Assembly: GCA_039934475.1 (NCBI GenBank) | Contig: JBDTMC010000175.1 | Span: forward strand, 1 to 14,087 | Reading direction: 5' to 3' | Source: JBDTMC01 sp039934475 | GTDB taxonomy: Bacteria > Acidobacteriota > Terriglobia > Bryobacterales > Bryobacteraceae | DNA length: 14,087 nt | Shown: piece by piece, positions 1 through 7,804 of the stretch | Numbering within the stretch: position 1 is the stretch's first letter | How the letters are laid out: every line of letters begins with the position of its first letter | Made by a program: the position numbers and the translations under genes | Notes under the pieces: model-generated | Seen by the model: the letters and a program-made list of their open reading frames with translations, nothing else | The model's database searches: none | Told to the model about the DNA's origin: nothing

Positions 1-445
1 GGGAGGTACTTAAGAAATCAACCTTGATGTAGTCGGCGAGGTCGATTAGAGGACCGAAGCCTTCGCCAATCACAAAATCGTCGAGGGCGAGTTGGTAACC
101 TTGCCCCTTGAGGCGGCGGCACGCTTCGATCACTTCACCGTCCGGTGTGACGGACTCGAGAATTTCCAGGACGGCAGTACGCGCCGGCAAGCCTGGCCCC
201 TCTGGCGCGACCAGCAACTCCCTGGGAAAATTGATAAACGCTTTACGCCTCTCCACGACTTTTTCGACAGGCAGGGCGAGGAAGGCGTTGGCGATTACGG
301 ACGTGGTGGCACTGACGGGGTCCGTGGCGTCATAGCGGTCGGACGCACCAGAGCGATACAGCAGTTCGTAGGCGAACGTCTTGAGGCGATCGTCAAAAAT
401 GGCTTGTCGACCGACAAAGAGTCTCACCAGCGGCGGTGTATCCAT
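1..445 (-). CDS. EAL/HDOD (YuxH-type) signalling protein, N-terminal part, cut by the window edge
   Basis: This frame is open from an ATG at 445 to the left edge (148 codons), so the C-terminus is missing. The visible part matches the N-terminus of EAL-HDOD proteins: VGRQAIFD at residues 11-18 (usually RQPIFD), FAYELLYRSG at 24-33, FINFPRELL at 70-78, VLEILE at 92-97, LDDF at 121-124 and IKVDF at 140-144. The residues that align with the EAL metal and c-di-GMP positions (E27, N72, E94/E97, D122/D123, K141) appear to be kept. Even so, many members of this family are degenerate, and activity cannot be judged from half a protein. The HDOD part would lie outside the window. The gene follows rbsK by 33 bases on the same strand with only a weak ribosome-binding site (GGTAAAG), so it may be the last gene of that transcript. 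A role in c-di-GMP or two-component signalling is inferred from the family. Confidence 0.85.
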   Translation of the reverse strand, partial: MDTPPLVRLFVGRQAIFDDRLKTFAYELLYRSGASDRYDATDPVSATTSVIANAFLALPVEKVVERRKAFINFPRELLVAPEGPGLPARTAVLEILESVTPDGEVIEACRRLKGQGYQLALDDFVIGEGFGPLIDLADYIKVDFLSTS

Positions 446-478
446 CAGCTTTACCGAGTGTATCCAGCCTCTGCGAGG

Positions 479-1408
479 CTACGTGAGAAAGGTATCGGTC
501 TCTGCCCTGGTCGGGATGGAGGCCTGGGCGCCGGAGCGGGTCACCGAGAGCGCGGCAGCACCGTTGGCGAAACGAAGAGCCTCAGCGATGGGTGTGCCTT
601 CAGCGAGGGCCACAGCGAGGGCTCCGTTAAATGTGTCTCCGGCGGCAGTGGTGTCTGTCGCTACTACTGAAAAGCCGGGAGCGACGATTTCCTGGGTGGC
701 GTCGCTGTAATAGCAGCCCTGCTCGCCCAATTTGAGGATGACGGCGCGGGGGCCAAGAGCACGCAGGGCGGCGGCTAAGGCGGGGGCTTCGGAAAGAGAG
801 ACGCGGGCTGTGGGGCGGCCCAGCAAAAGACAGGCCTCGCTCTCATTCGGAGTCAGGATGTCGATGTTGGCCAATAATCCAGCGGAGAGAGCTTGCGCGG
901 GAGCGGGATCGAGTATCGTTTGGGCGCCTTCTTCGCGCGCGAGGCGGAGAGCGGACTCAACGGTGGCGAGCGGGGTTTCCAGCTGAAACAGCGCGAAGGC
1001 GGACCCGCGGAAGAAAGGGCGGAGCATTTCCACGTCGGCCGCGGGGAAGGCCGCGTTGGCTCCCGATGCGACAACGATTGAATTCTGGCCAGAACGATCA
1101 ACCCAGATGAGGGCGACGCCAGTGGGCTGGCTGCGATTGGCCGTGACGGCGGAGACGTCGACTCCAGCAGCGGAAAGGCTGGCCTTCAAATGGTCGGCAA
1201 AAACATCGTAGCCGACGCGTCCGGCCATGCGAACAGGAAGCCCGGGAGACGCCAGTTTTCCCGCGGCGCACGCCTGATTGGCGCCTTTGCCGCCCGGGAT
1301 CATAGCGAAGCTATGACCGAGCACGGTTTCGCCTGGCGCGGGCAAGTGCTCCACGGATACTACGAAATCCATGTTGAGGCTGCCAACGACGGCGATGGCC
1401 GGCTTCAT
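479..1408 (-). CDS. rbsK: Ribokinase (PfkB-family sugar kinase)
   Basis: The 309-residue product has normal ribokinase length and catalyses ATP-dependent phosphorylation of D-ribose to ribose-5-phosphate in the cytoplasm. The N-terminal PfkB signature is visible as GSLNMD (residues 9-14) followed by GGKGANQA (39-46). NESEA sits in the middle of the protein. The C-terminal signature DTTAAGDTFNG (252-262) contains the catalytic base D258, and SGAQASIP follows near the end. The AAGD form and the GAQxSxP tail are typical of true ribokinases rather than fructokinases or 2-keto-3-deoxygluconate kinases, so ribose is the most likely substrate. The start ATG overlaps the stop of the upstream DUF507 gene (ATGA, 1405-1408), which suggests translational coupling. 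No ribose transporter or rbsR regulator lies in the window. Confidence 0.93.
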   Translation of the reverse strand: MKPAIAVVGSLNMDFVVSVEHLPAPGETVLGHSFAMIPGGKGANQACAAGKLASPGLPVRMAGRVGYDVFADHLKASLSAAGVDVSAVTANRSQPTGVALIWVDRSGQNSIVVASGANAAFPAADVEMLRPFFRGSAFALFQLETPLATVESALRLAREEGAQTILDPAPAQALSAGLLANIDILTPNESEACLLLGRPTARVSLSEAPALAAALRALGPRAVILKLGEQGCYYSDATQEIVAPGFSVVATDTTAAGDTFNGALAVALAEGTPIAEALRFANGAAALSVTRSGAQASIPTRAETDTFLT

Positions 1409-1995
1409 CGAGAGCCCAGGTCGATTCCCAGCTTCTTGAGTTCTTCGGCGTAGTAGCGCTTAAGGAGGATGTCCCACTCCTCGCTACCCTCGGGAACTTC
1501 TTTCTTTTGGGTGCGAATCTTTTTGCGGGCGTCGCGATCGGCCTTATCTTCGTTCATGAGGAACTCGGACATCGCTTTCACAAACTCCAGGCGAACTTCG
1601 TTGGGATCTTTGCGAAGGCGGAACTGGCGCGAGGCACGGATGGCGACCACGACCTTGTGCGAGATCTCGTTGATCTTGTCGCGGGAGAGTTTCATGCTGT
1701 CGCCGGTATCGCGACCGGCGGCACGAACCACTTTGCGCTGGGAGATTAGCGTGTTCTTGATGCGCCGAAACATCTCGGCGTAGCTGACGCCTTCTTTGCG
1801 CATATATTCCTCGTATTGATCGAGGATGTCGCGCACCTCATCGTTGAGACGATCTTCGGCAGAGAGCTCCTCATTGATAATGCCGGCCATAAATTCGGCT
1901 CCCGAGGCGGGGTCGGCAGTTTCGATCAAATGGGGAACCAGACGCCTAATGAGCTGCTGCGAGAGGTAGGTAACGAATTCCTTGGCAATCAGCAT
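1405..1995 (-). CDS. DUF507 family protein with two tandem DUF507-like halves
   Basis: The product is 196 residues and soluble, with no signal peptide or membrane segment. The second half (about 101-196) begins MKLSRDKINEIS and ends with PEGSEEWDILLKRYY and AEELKKLGI, the usual pattern of a single-domain DUF507 protein. The first half (about 1-93) has the same layout in weaker form: a start like MLIAKEFVTYLSQQLI, an acidic INEELSAEDRLNDEVRDIL helix and a RRIKNTLISQRK end. The gene therefore looks like an internal duplication. Both halves are rich in charged helical sequence. The molecular function of DUF507 is not known to me. The gene lies 75 bases downstream of the DUF2203 gene and overlaps rbsK by 4 bases. 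A GAGGAG stretch precedes the ATG but is rather distant (about 14 bases). Confidence 0.85.
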   Translation of the reverse strand: MLIAKEFVTYLSQQLIRRLVPHLIETADPASGAEFMAGIINEELSAEDRLNDEVRDILDQYEEYMRKEGVSYAEMFRRIKNTLISQRKVVRAAGRDTGDSMKLSRDKINEISHKVVVAIRASRQFRLRKDPNEVRLEFVKAMSEFLMNEDKADRDARKKIRTQKKEVPEGSEEWDILLKRYYAEELKKLGIDLGSR

Positions 1996-2070
1996 CCGGT
2001 AAGAAAAGACTCCTCGACTTCCACAGGCCAGTGTATCGACCGCCCGGCGGGGGTGTCAAACCGGAGGGCA

Positions 2071-2511
2071 CTAGTGCGAGCTGTCTCCGCGGTGGTTTTC
2101 GAGAAAATCGGCGTCGATCGGTTGCCGCCCGCGGACACCGTCGTGGAGGCCATGCCACCAGGAGATGCCGTCTTCGCCGAGTTTCCAGCAGAGGTAGACT
2201 TCGTCGCCACGGTAGTACGTGCGAAAGTCGATCAGGCCGATATCCAGATCCTTCAACTCACAGCCGGTCTGGTGAACCTGTTCGATGGAATCGCGGAGTT
2301 GGGTGGCAGCATGCTCGCGTTGATCGCGGAGCGCAATGACGGCATCGCGGTCTACCAGGACGCCACCGAGTTGGGAAAGACGCTGAAGATGAGCGGCCAA
2401 CACCTGTTCGCTGTCGTCGTACTCTTTCTTCCAGCGAATGGCTTCGCGCAGAGCGCGCTCCACTTGCGGTAAGAGCCGTTCGGCGACTTCCACTCTGAAG
2501 TGGCTAGACAA
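2071..2511 (-). CDS. DUF2203 family protein
   Basis: The product is 146 residues. The N-terminal half is helical and probably coiled-coil (HFRVEVAERLLPQVERAL, then charged heptad-like sequence to about residue 85). The C-terminal half carries the DUF2203 signature: GCELKDLDIGLIDF, then EVYLCWKLGED and a WWHGLHDG segment near residues 118-125. Function is unknown to me. No ATG is available at the domain start. The first codon chosen is TTG at 2511, because domain similarity begins only a few residues later and an AAGGG Shine-Dalgarno-like sequence lies 8 bases before it. A perfect small hairpin (2527-2541) sits just upstream of that ribosome-binding site. The gene lies between the yjbQ-like and DUF507 genes on the same strand and is probably co-transcribed with them. 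Confidence 0.82.
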   Translation of the reverse strand: MSSHFRVEVAERLLPQVERALREAIRWKKEYDDSEQVLAAHLQRLSQLGGVLVDRDAVIALRDQREHAATQLRDSIEQVHQTGCELKDLDIGLIDFRTYYRGDEVYLCWKLGEDGISWWHGLHDGVRGRQPIDADFLENHRGDSSH

Positions 2512-2526
2512 GAGCTTTGCCCTTGA

Positions 2527-2541
2527 AGTCCCTACGGGACT
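2527..2541. repeat. Perfect palindrome AGTCCC-TAC-GGGACT
   Basis: The arms AGTCCC (2527-2532) and GGGACT (2536-2541) are exact inverted copies around a 3-base loop. It lies between the yjbQ-like stop (2600) and the DUF2203 start (2511). In the minus-strand transcript it would fold directly before the AAGGG ribosome-binding site of the DUF2203 gene, with no U-run after it. It could be a leader hairpin, an mRNA-processing structure or one copy of a dispersed palindromic element. Only the symmetry is seen directly. Confidence 0.6.
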
Positions 2542-2543
2542 GG

Positions 2544-2571
2544 GAAGACAGAAGACGGAAGTCAGGAGACA
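2544..2571. repeat. Four degenerate tandem heptamers (GAAGACA type)
   Basis: Four consecutive 7-base units can be read: GAAGACA (2544-2550), GAAGACG (2551-2557), GAAGTCA (2558-2564) and GGAGACA (2565-2571). The patch is noncoding, between the yjbQ-like and DUF2203 genes, and directly adjoins the palindrome at 2527-2541. Short heptamer repeats of this kind are known as a class in other bacterial phyla; membership in a genome-wide family here is an inference. Confidence 0.6.
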
Positions 2572-2599
2572 GCGGACTCGTTTCGACGGACATCACAGC

Positions 2600-3106
2600 C
2601 TAGACCCCAGAGACCTGAATGGCGAGGGAGCGGCTGCGCGGACCGTCGAATTCAGCGAGGATGATGCTCTGCCAGGTTCCCAGGAGCACCGTGGCGTTGC
2701 GGACCTGGAGGATGAGGGTTTGCCCCATCATCATGCCGCGGAGGTGCGAATCGGCATTGGCGCGCTCGCAATCGGAGTGAGCGGGATCATTATGACGGTA
2801 ATAGGCGTTGCGATCGACGACTTCGTCGAAGAAGTTCCGAACGTCTTCGAGCAGAGCATCCTGCCACTCGTTAATGAACACCGCCGTTGTCGTGTGCAGA
2901 GACTGCAAATGCACCATGCCATCGCGGACTCCGCTCTTGCGGACGATTTCGTTGATGCGGTCGGTGATGTTGAGCATCTGCATCCGATCGTTGGTGATCC
3001 AATCAACCACGCGGCTGAAGACCTTGTAGCCGGTCGTGGGAGCGGGTATGGCGGCGTCGGCGGAAGGCTCGACGGTGGCGGCAATCTGAAGCTTGGGTGC
3101 GCTCAT
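2600..3106 (-). CDS. yjbQ: YjbQ/UPF0047 family protein (putative secondary thiamine-phosphate synthase type)
   Basis: Starting at ATG 3106 the product is 168 residues. The frame also opens from a TTG at 3124, but the ATG has a better-placed GAGGG upstream and the domain does not need the extra residues. The family core is nearly complete: LHTTTAVFINE (70-80), YYRHND (102-107), NADSHLRGMMMG (117-128), LLGTWQSI (141-148) and EFDGPR (152-157). H71, H105 and H121 are the conserved histidines expected to form the family's metal-binding pocket. Family members can have weak thiamine-phosphate synthase activity, but the physiological role is unsettled. About 25 residues rich in Ala and Pro precede the core, which is longer than the usual compact form of about 135-140 residues. 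It is the first gene of the minus-strand run and is divergent from the receptor gene. Confidence 0.9.
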   Translation of the reverse strand: MSAPKLQIAATVEPSADAAIPAPTTGYKVFSRVVDWITNDRMQMLNITDRINEIVRKSGVRDGMVHLQSLHTTTAVFINEWQDALLEDVRNFFDEVVDRNAYYRHNDPAHSDCERANADSHLRGMMMGQTLILQVRNATVLLGTWQSIILAEFDGPRSRSLAIQVSGV

Positions 3107-3319
3107 TTTTAGACTAACCCTCAAATCAATGGATACGCGAAAGGGGTGCCAGGATCCAATAGAATTTGCACCTATCAGTATATCAGCCGATTCTTCATGA
3201 CTTTAGGGAACAAAAAAGACGTCCCGTTCACGGTTCCAGCAGGCCCGCTCATGGTGAATTCGGGCCCGCGGGCGTGGAAAGCCTACGAAAATGTACCGAG
3301 CGTGCCGTCCAATAGAGAC
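3107..3319. other. Divergent intergenic region between the yjbQ-like and receptor genes
   Basis: This roughly 210-base gap must hold promoters for both divergent genes. It is less GC-rich near 3155-3220 than its surroundings. I found no convincing -35/-10 pair: TTGCAC at 3166-3171 is followed at 17 bases only by a poor GATTCT. The receptor reading frame is open through the gap back to a GTG at 3146, but the translated stretch does not resemble a signal peptide and is probably untranslated leader. Confidence 0.45.
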
Positions 3320-5893
3320 GTGACACGGTCTCCATCTCTTTTTGCATTAATGCTTCTTTGCCTGCCAACCGGCCTTGTTGGGCAGTCCCTGGGCCATTCC
3401 GGAACAATTGAAGGCGCGGTAACCGATCCCACCGGAGCCGCGGTTCCTAAGGCGGCGGTGACGCTGACGAACAAAGTGACCGGCTACAGACAGCAAGCGA
3501 ACACCGACGAAAGGGGTATTTTCCGGTTGGTGAACATTCCGCCCAACCCCTATCACCTGGATGTGGACGCTGTCGGGTTCGCCTCTTACGATCAGGATGT
3601 CGCCGTGCGTAACGCGGTGCCGGTGAGCCTGAAGGTTGAGCTCACTGTGGCCGGAGAACGGTCGAGCGTGACGGTGGAGGCGCCTGGGTCGGATGTATTG
3701 GAGAACGTGCCGTACGCGCACAACGACATTGATCAGAAGCTTTATTCGCGGCTGCCAACGTCGTCGCCGGGGTCGGGCCTCAGTGACGCAATCATTCTGG
3801 GAACCCCGGGCGTGGTGGCGGATTCGAATGGATTCTTCCACCCTCTGGGCGACCACGCGCAGACTACGTTCAGCGTGGATGGCCAGCCGATATCCGACCA
3901 GCAGTCGAAGCAATTTTCAACGCAAATACCGTTAAACGCAATCGATTCGATGGAGTTGATCACGAGCGCGCCCAGCGCGGAGTTCGGCGACAAGACGAGC
4001 CTGGTGGTGAACGCGTCCACGAAGTCGGGCCTTGGCCATAAACTGTTCGGCAGTTTCACTCCGTCGTACGGAACGTTTGGCACGGTAGGGGAGGAGGCCA
4101 CCCTAGGCGTTGGCAACAGCAAGGTGGGCAATTTTCTCTCGGCGAATGTGGTGCGATCAGGGCGCTTCCTGGACACGCCGGAGTTTCAGCCGATTCATGC
4201 GGCGGGCAACAACTATACGGTCTTCGACCACTTCGATTTCCGTCCTTCGGACAAGAACGCGTTTCACTTGAACCTGTTTCAGGCTCGCAACTGGTTTCAA
4301 GTGCCCAACACCTACGACCAACTAGGGCAGGACCAGCGGCAGAAGACACTGACTTACAACATTGCTCCGGGTTATCAGAGAACGGTTAACGCCAACATCC
4401 TCATAACGGTGAATCCGTTCTTCCGGCAGGACCAGGTCTCGTACTACCGAAGCAACGACGTTTTTGCCGATACGCCGGTCTCACCGGCGGAATCGCGAAG
4501 GCTTACGAATTGGGGCGTGCGTGGCGACGTCGCCTGGGTGAATGGCGTGCATAGCATCAAGGTGGGCACGCAGTTGATGCAGACGCGGTTAGGGGAGCGA
4601 TTCACTTTGGGCGTCACGGATCCTTTGTTCAATGCAGTCTGCGTCAATGGAGGCGGAGATTCGGAGGCGGCTCCCGGTATACAGGATCCCGGCGGGTGTG
4701 CCGGGGCTGGGCTTCTGCCGAACCCGAATTTGCAGCTGGGGCTAGTCCCATTCGATCTGACCCGGGGGGGGGCCCTGTTCCGGTTTGCGGGCAGCGCCAA
4801 CGTCAACCAGTATGCATTCTACGCGCAGGATACGATCACTTGGAAGAACTGGTCAGTCACGCCCGGCCTGCGGGTGGAACGGTACAACGGACTGACCGCG
4901 GCGAACGGCGTGGAGCCCCGGATTGGAGCTTCCTATCGAATCCGGAAAACGGGTTCTGTGCTGCGAGGCGCCTATTCCCGCACGTTTGAGACACCTTACA
5001 ACGAGAATCTGGTGCTTTCGAGTGCTACCGGAGCAGGCGGACTGGCGGAGAACATTTTTGGCGCCCAGGCTGCCGAGCCGATCAAACCGGGGCGGCGGAA
5101 TCAATTCAATTCCGGCGTGCAACAGGCGGTGGGAAGCCATTTGCTGATTGACGCCGACTATTTTTGGAAATTCACCGATAACGCTTTTGATTTCGGCACG
5201 CTGTTGGACACGCCGATTACTTTCCCGATTTCGTGGAAGAAGTCCAAGATCGACGGCGTTTCCTTGCGCCTCTCTACCACGAACATCCACGGCTTCCAGG
5301 CGTTCATGACGATAGGACACAACCGGGCGCGGTTCTTTGGACCTTCGAACGGCGGCTTGATCTTCAATTCGCCGCTAGACTCTTCGGTGTTTCGGATCGA
5401 TCACGACCAGGCGTTTCAGCAGACGACTCACCTCCGGTACCAGTTCCCGAAGCAGGGTGTCTGGATGGCGTTTACGTGGCGCTTTGATAGCGGATTGGTG
5501 GCCGGAGCCGTACCCGATCTGGAGTCGGCGCTGGCGCTTTCCGGAGCGCAGCAGGCAGCGATAGGCTTTTATTGCGGCGGCCTGATGGCGACACCGGCCA
5601 GCCCGATCACGAGTTGCAGTGGGTCAGGCTATGGCGCTACGCGATTGGACATTCCGGCAGCGGGGACTGCCGATGGCGATCATAACCCGCCTCGGGTCGC
5701 CGCGCGGAATCTGTTCAATATCGGCTTGGGTCACGACAACCTCCTGCACGGCGAGAAGGTGAAACTGGCGGCGCGATTCAGCGTGGAGAATCTGACGAAT
5801 TCGGAATCCCTGTACAATTTCCTGTCCACGTTCAGTGGGACCCATTTCGTGGCTCCCCGCAGCTACCGTGCGGAGCTGGGCGTGACGTTCTAG
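3320..5893 (+). CDS. Oar-type TonB-dependent receptor-like outer-membrane protein
   Basis: From GTG 3320 the product is 857 residues. This start is chosen because it gives a clean signal peptide (MTRSPSLFALMLLCLPTGLV, cleavage near GQ-S); ATG 3251 and GTG 3146 are in-frame alternatives that would bury it. After the signal comes a carboxypeptidase-regulatory-like beta-sandwich (about 26-115; GTIEGAVTDPTGAAVPKA, then DERGIFRLVNIPP). A TonB-plug-like domain follows (about 130-240; DAIILGTPGVV, FSVDGQPISDQ, IDSMELITSAPSAEFGDKT). A long beta-barrel then ends in SYRAELGVTF with the terminal Phe expected for outer-membrane insertion. Such proteins import or bind large substrates or serve as surface scaffolds, and the substrate cannot be told. 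The protein is shorter than many acidobacterial members. No TonB/ExbBD or SusD-like gene is adjacent. A run of nine G (4764-4772) lies in frame within it, and its stop is one base from the convergent ispG stop. Confidence 0.9.
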   Translation: MTRSPSLFALMLLCLPTGLVGQSLGHSGTIEGAVTDPTGAAVPKAAVTLTNKVTGYRQQANTDERGIFRLVNIPPNPYHLDVDAVGFASYDQDVAVRNAVPVSLKVELTVAGERSSVTVEAPGSDVLENVPYAHNDIDQKLYSRLPTSSPGSGLSDAIILGTPGVVADSNGFFHPLGDHAQTTFSVDGQPISDQQSKQFSTQIPLNAIDSMELITSAPSAEFGDKTSLVVNASTKSGLGHKLFGSFTPSYGTFGTVGEEATLGVGNSKVGNFLSANVVRSGRFLDTPEFQPIHAAGNNYTVFDHFDFRPSDKNAFHLNLFQARNWFQVPNTYDQLGQDQRQKTLTYNIAPGYQRTVNANILITVNPFFRQDQVSYYRSNDVFADTPVSPAESRRLTNWGVRGDVAWVNGVHSIKVGTQLMQTRLGERFTLGVTDPLFNAVCVNGGGDSEAAPGIQDPGGCAGAGLLPNPNLQLGLVPFDLTRGGALFRFAGSANVNQYAFYAQDTITWKNWSVTPGLRVERYNGLTAANGVEPRIGASYRIRKTGSVLRGAYSRTFETPYNENLVLSSATGAGGLAENIFGAQAAEPIKPGRRNQFNSGVQQAVGSHLLIDADYFWKFTDNAFDFGTLLDTPITFPISWKKSKIDGVSLRLSTTNIHGFQAFMTIGHNRARFFGPSNGGLIFNSPLDSSVFRIDHDQAFQQTTHLRYQFPKQGVWMAFTWRFDSGLVAGAVPDLESALALSGAQQAAIGFYCGGLMATPASPITSCSGSGYGATRLDIPAAGTADGDHNPPRVAARNLFNIGLGHDNLLHGEKVKLAARFSVENLTNSESLYNFLSTFSGTHFVAPRSYRAELGVTF
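4764..4772. repeat. G9 homopolymer inside the receptor gene
   Basis: The plus strand reads CCC, nine G, then CCC. In the receptor frame it encodes Arg-Gly-Gly-Ala within LTRGGALFRF. The frame is intact before and after it. A run of this length is prone to slippage, and a change of one base would truncate the barrel. Confidence 0.9.
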
Positions 5894-5894
5894 G

Positions 5895-7133
<1,239 letters not shown>

Positions 7134-7139
7134 CGATTT

Positions 7140-7145
7140 CCTCCC
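7140..7145 (-). promoter_or_regulatory. Ribosome-binding site of ispG
   Basis: GGGAGG on the minus strand lies 6 bases before the ATG at 7133. It is one of the best Shine-Dalgarno matches in the window and fixes the ispG start. Confidence 0.8.
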
Positions 7146-7154
7146 GGATCTCCT

Positions 7155-7160
7155 ATTGTA
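7155..7160 (-). promoter_or_regulatory. Possible -10 box of the ispG promoter
   Basis: TACAAT (5 of 6 to TATAAT) on the minus strand would place the transcript start near 7148, just before the ribosome-binding site. No good -35 hexamer is found at 16-19 bases, so this rests on the -10 match alone. Confidence 0.3.
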
Positions 7161-7346
7161 CCAATGCGCTGGAAAACAGCCCTTCGCGCAGTCAGCGTTT
7201 CCTTAAAGAAAGTTATTGATTCCGACGGGTGTTCTGATACTCTGGAAATAGCCGATCCTCTCAGTAGACTTTCGCGGTCCGAGTCAGACCTTTCCGACGC
7301 TGGAAGGCCCCAACCGATCACCGAGTAATAACCGGAGACAGGACCA

Positions 7347-7730
7347 ATGCCTCAGATCGACCGCTTGCAGATTCTTCTCTATGGGCTTGAGCCCGCGCTC
7401 GCCGCAGAACTCGTAGAGTTCCTCAACAATCACGACGTGATGGTAATGCCAGACGTCGATACAGGTATGTGTAGCGACCAGATCGCCCGCCGCGGCGTCA
7501 AACTGGTTTTCTGCGATTCAACGTCGGAATGCCGCGCCAGTGCGCTGGCCGCCTCACGCCTTCAGCGGCTGCCGGTTGTCGTAACAAGCCGCCTGCCGGA
7601 AGTGACCGATTGGCTGGACGCGCTCGAAGCCGGGGCCGCCGACTACTGTGCAGCACCGTTCGACTCCCGTCAGATCAACTGGATCATCGATTCCAGTATG
7701 CATGGCGCGTACGTCACCGCCGCCGCCTGA
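7347..7730 (+). CDS. Small response-regulator receiver-like protein, partly degenerate
   Basis: The 127-residue product has the length of a stand-alone CheY-like receiver with no output domain. The fold signature is visible: beta-1 LQILLYG (7-13), beta-3 KLVFCDS with D57 at the phospho-acceptor position, beta-4 LPVVVTSR with T80, and EAGAADYCAAPFD (94-106), which matches the usual GAxDYxxKPF. Two key features are changed. The acidic pair that binds Mg2+ after beta-1 is absent (YG in its place), and the conserved Lys before PF is Ala103. Ordinary phosphorylation is therefore doubtful, and the protein may be a phosphorylation-independent or partner-binding receiver. CAGGA precedes the ATG. It is divergent from ispG, lies 74 bases before the DUF1385 gene, and no histidine kinase is in the window. 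Confidence 0.75.
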   Translation: MPQIDRLQILLYGLEPALAAELVEFLNNHDVMVMPDVDTGMCSDQIARRGVKLVFCDSTSECRASALAASRLQRLPVVVTSRLPEVTDWLDALEAGAADYCAAPFDSRQINWIIDSSMHGAYVTAAA

Positions 7731-7776
7731 GGCCGAGGCACCGGGCGGAACCGAGGGTTACCAGCACGGACCGATG

Positions 7777-7782
7777 TATACT
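7777..7782 (+). promoter_or_regulatory. Possible -10 box before the DUF1385-prfA-prmC-dinB block
   Basis: TATACT (5 of 6 to TATAAT) lies in the 74-base gap before the DUF1385 gene. Transcription would begin near 7789, right at the AGGAG ribosome-binding site (7790-7794). No convincing -35 box is present at 17 bases (AGGGTT). Confidence 0.3.
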
Positions 7783-7804
7783 TGATAACAGGAGCCCTCC
7801 ACCT

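Noticed and set aside
92..670. 192-codon open frame on the plus strand across the EAL/HDOD and rbsK genes
   Set aside because: It lies opposite two recognised minus-strand genes, and its translation is rich in Arg and Gly with no domain; it is a GC-driven shadow frame.
252..760. Possible loss of the ribokinase active site because the motif reads TAAGD and not TGAGD
   Set aside because: AAGD is the normal form in genuine ribokinases, and the catalytic Asp is present.
1816..3112. Long plus-strand frames at 1816-2472 and 2438-3112
   Set aside because: They are antisense to the DUF507, DUF2203 and yjbQ-like genes, whose family motifs are clear; the plus-strand translations match nothing I recognise.
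3166..3194. TTGCAC with GATTCT at 17 bases as a receptor promoter
   Set aside because: The -10 match is only 3 of 6, which is not better than expected by chance in this gap.
7529..7804. Upstream extension of the DUF1385 frame
   Set aside because: It overlaps the receiver gene for 200 bases and translates to Arg-rich sequence; the GTG at 7805 with AGGAG before it is the sensible start.
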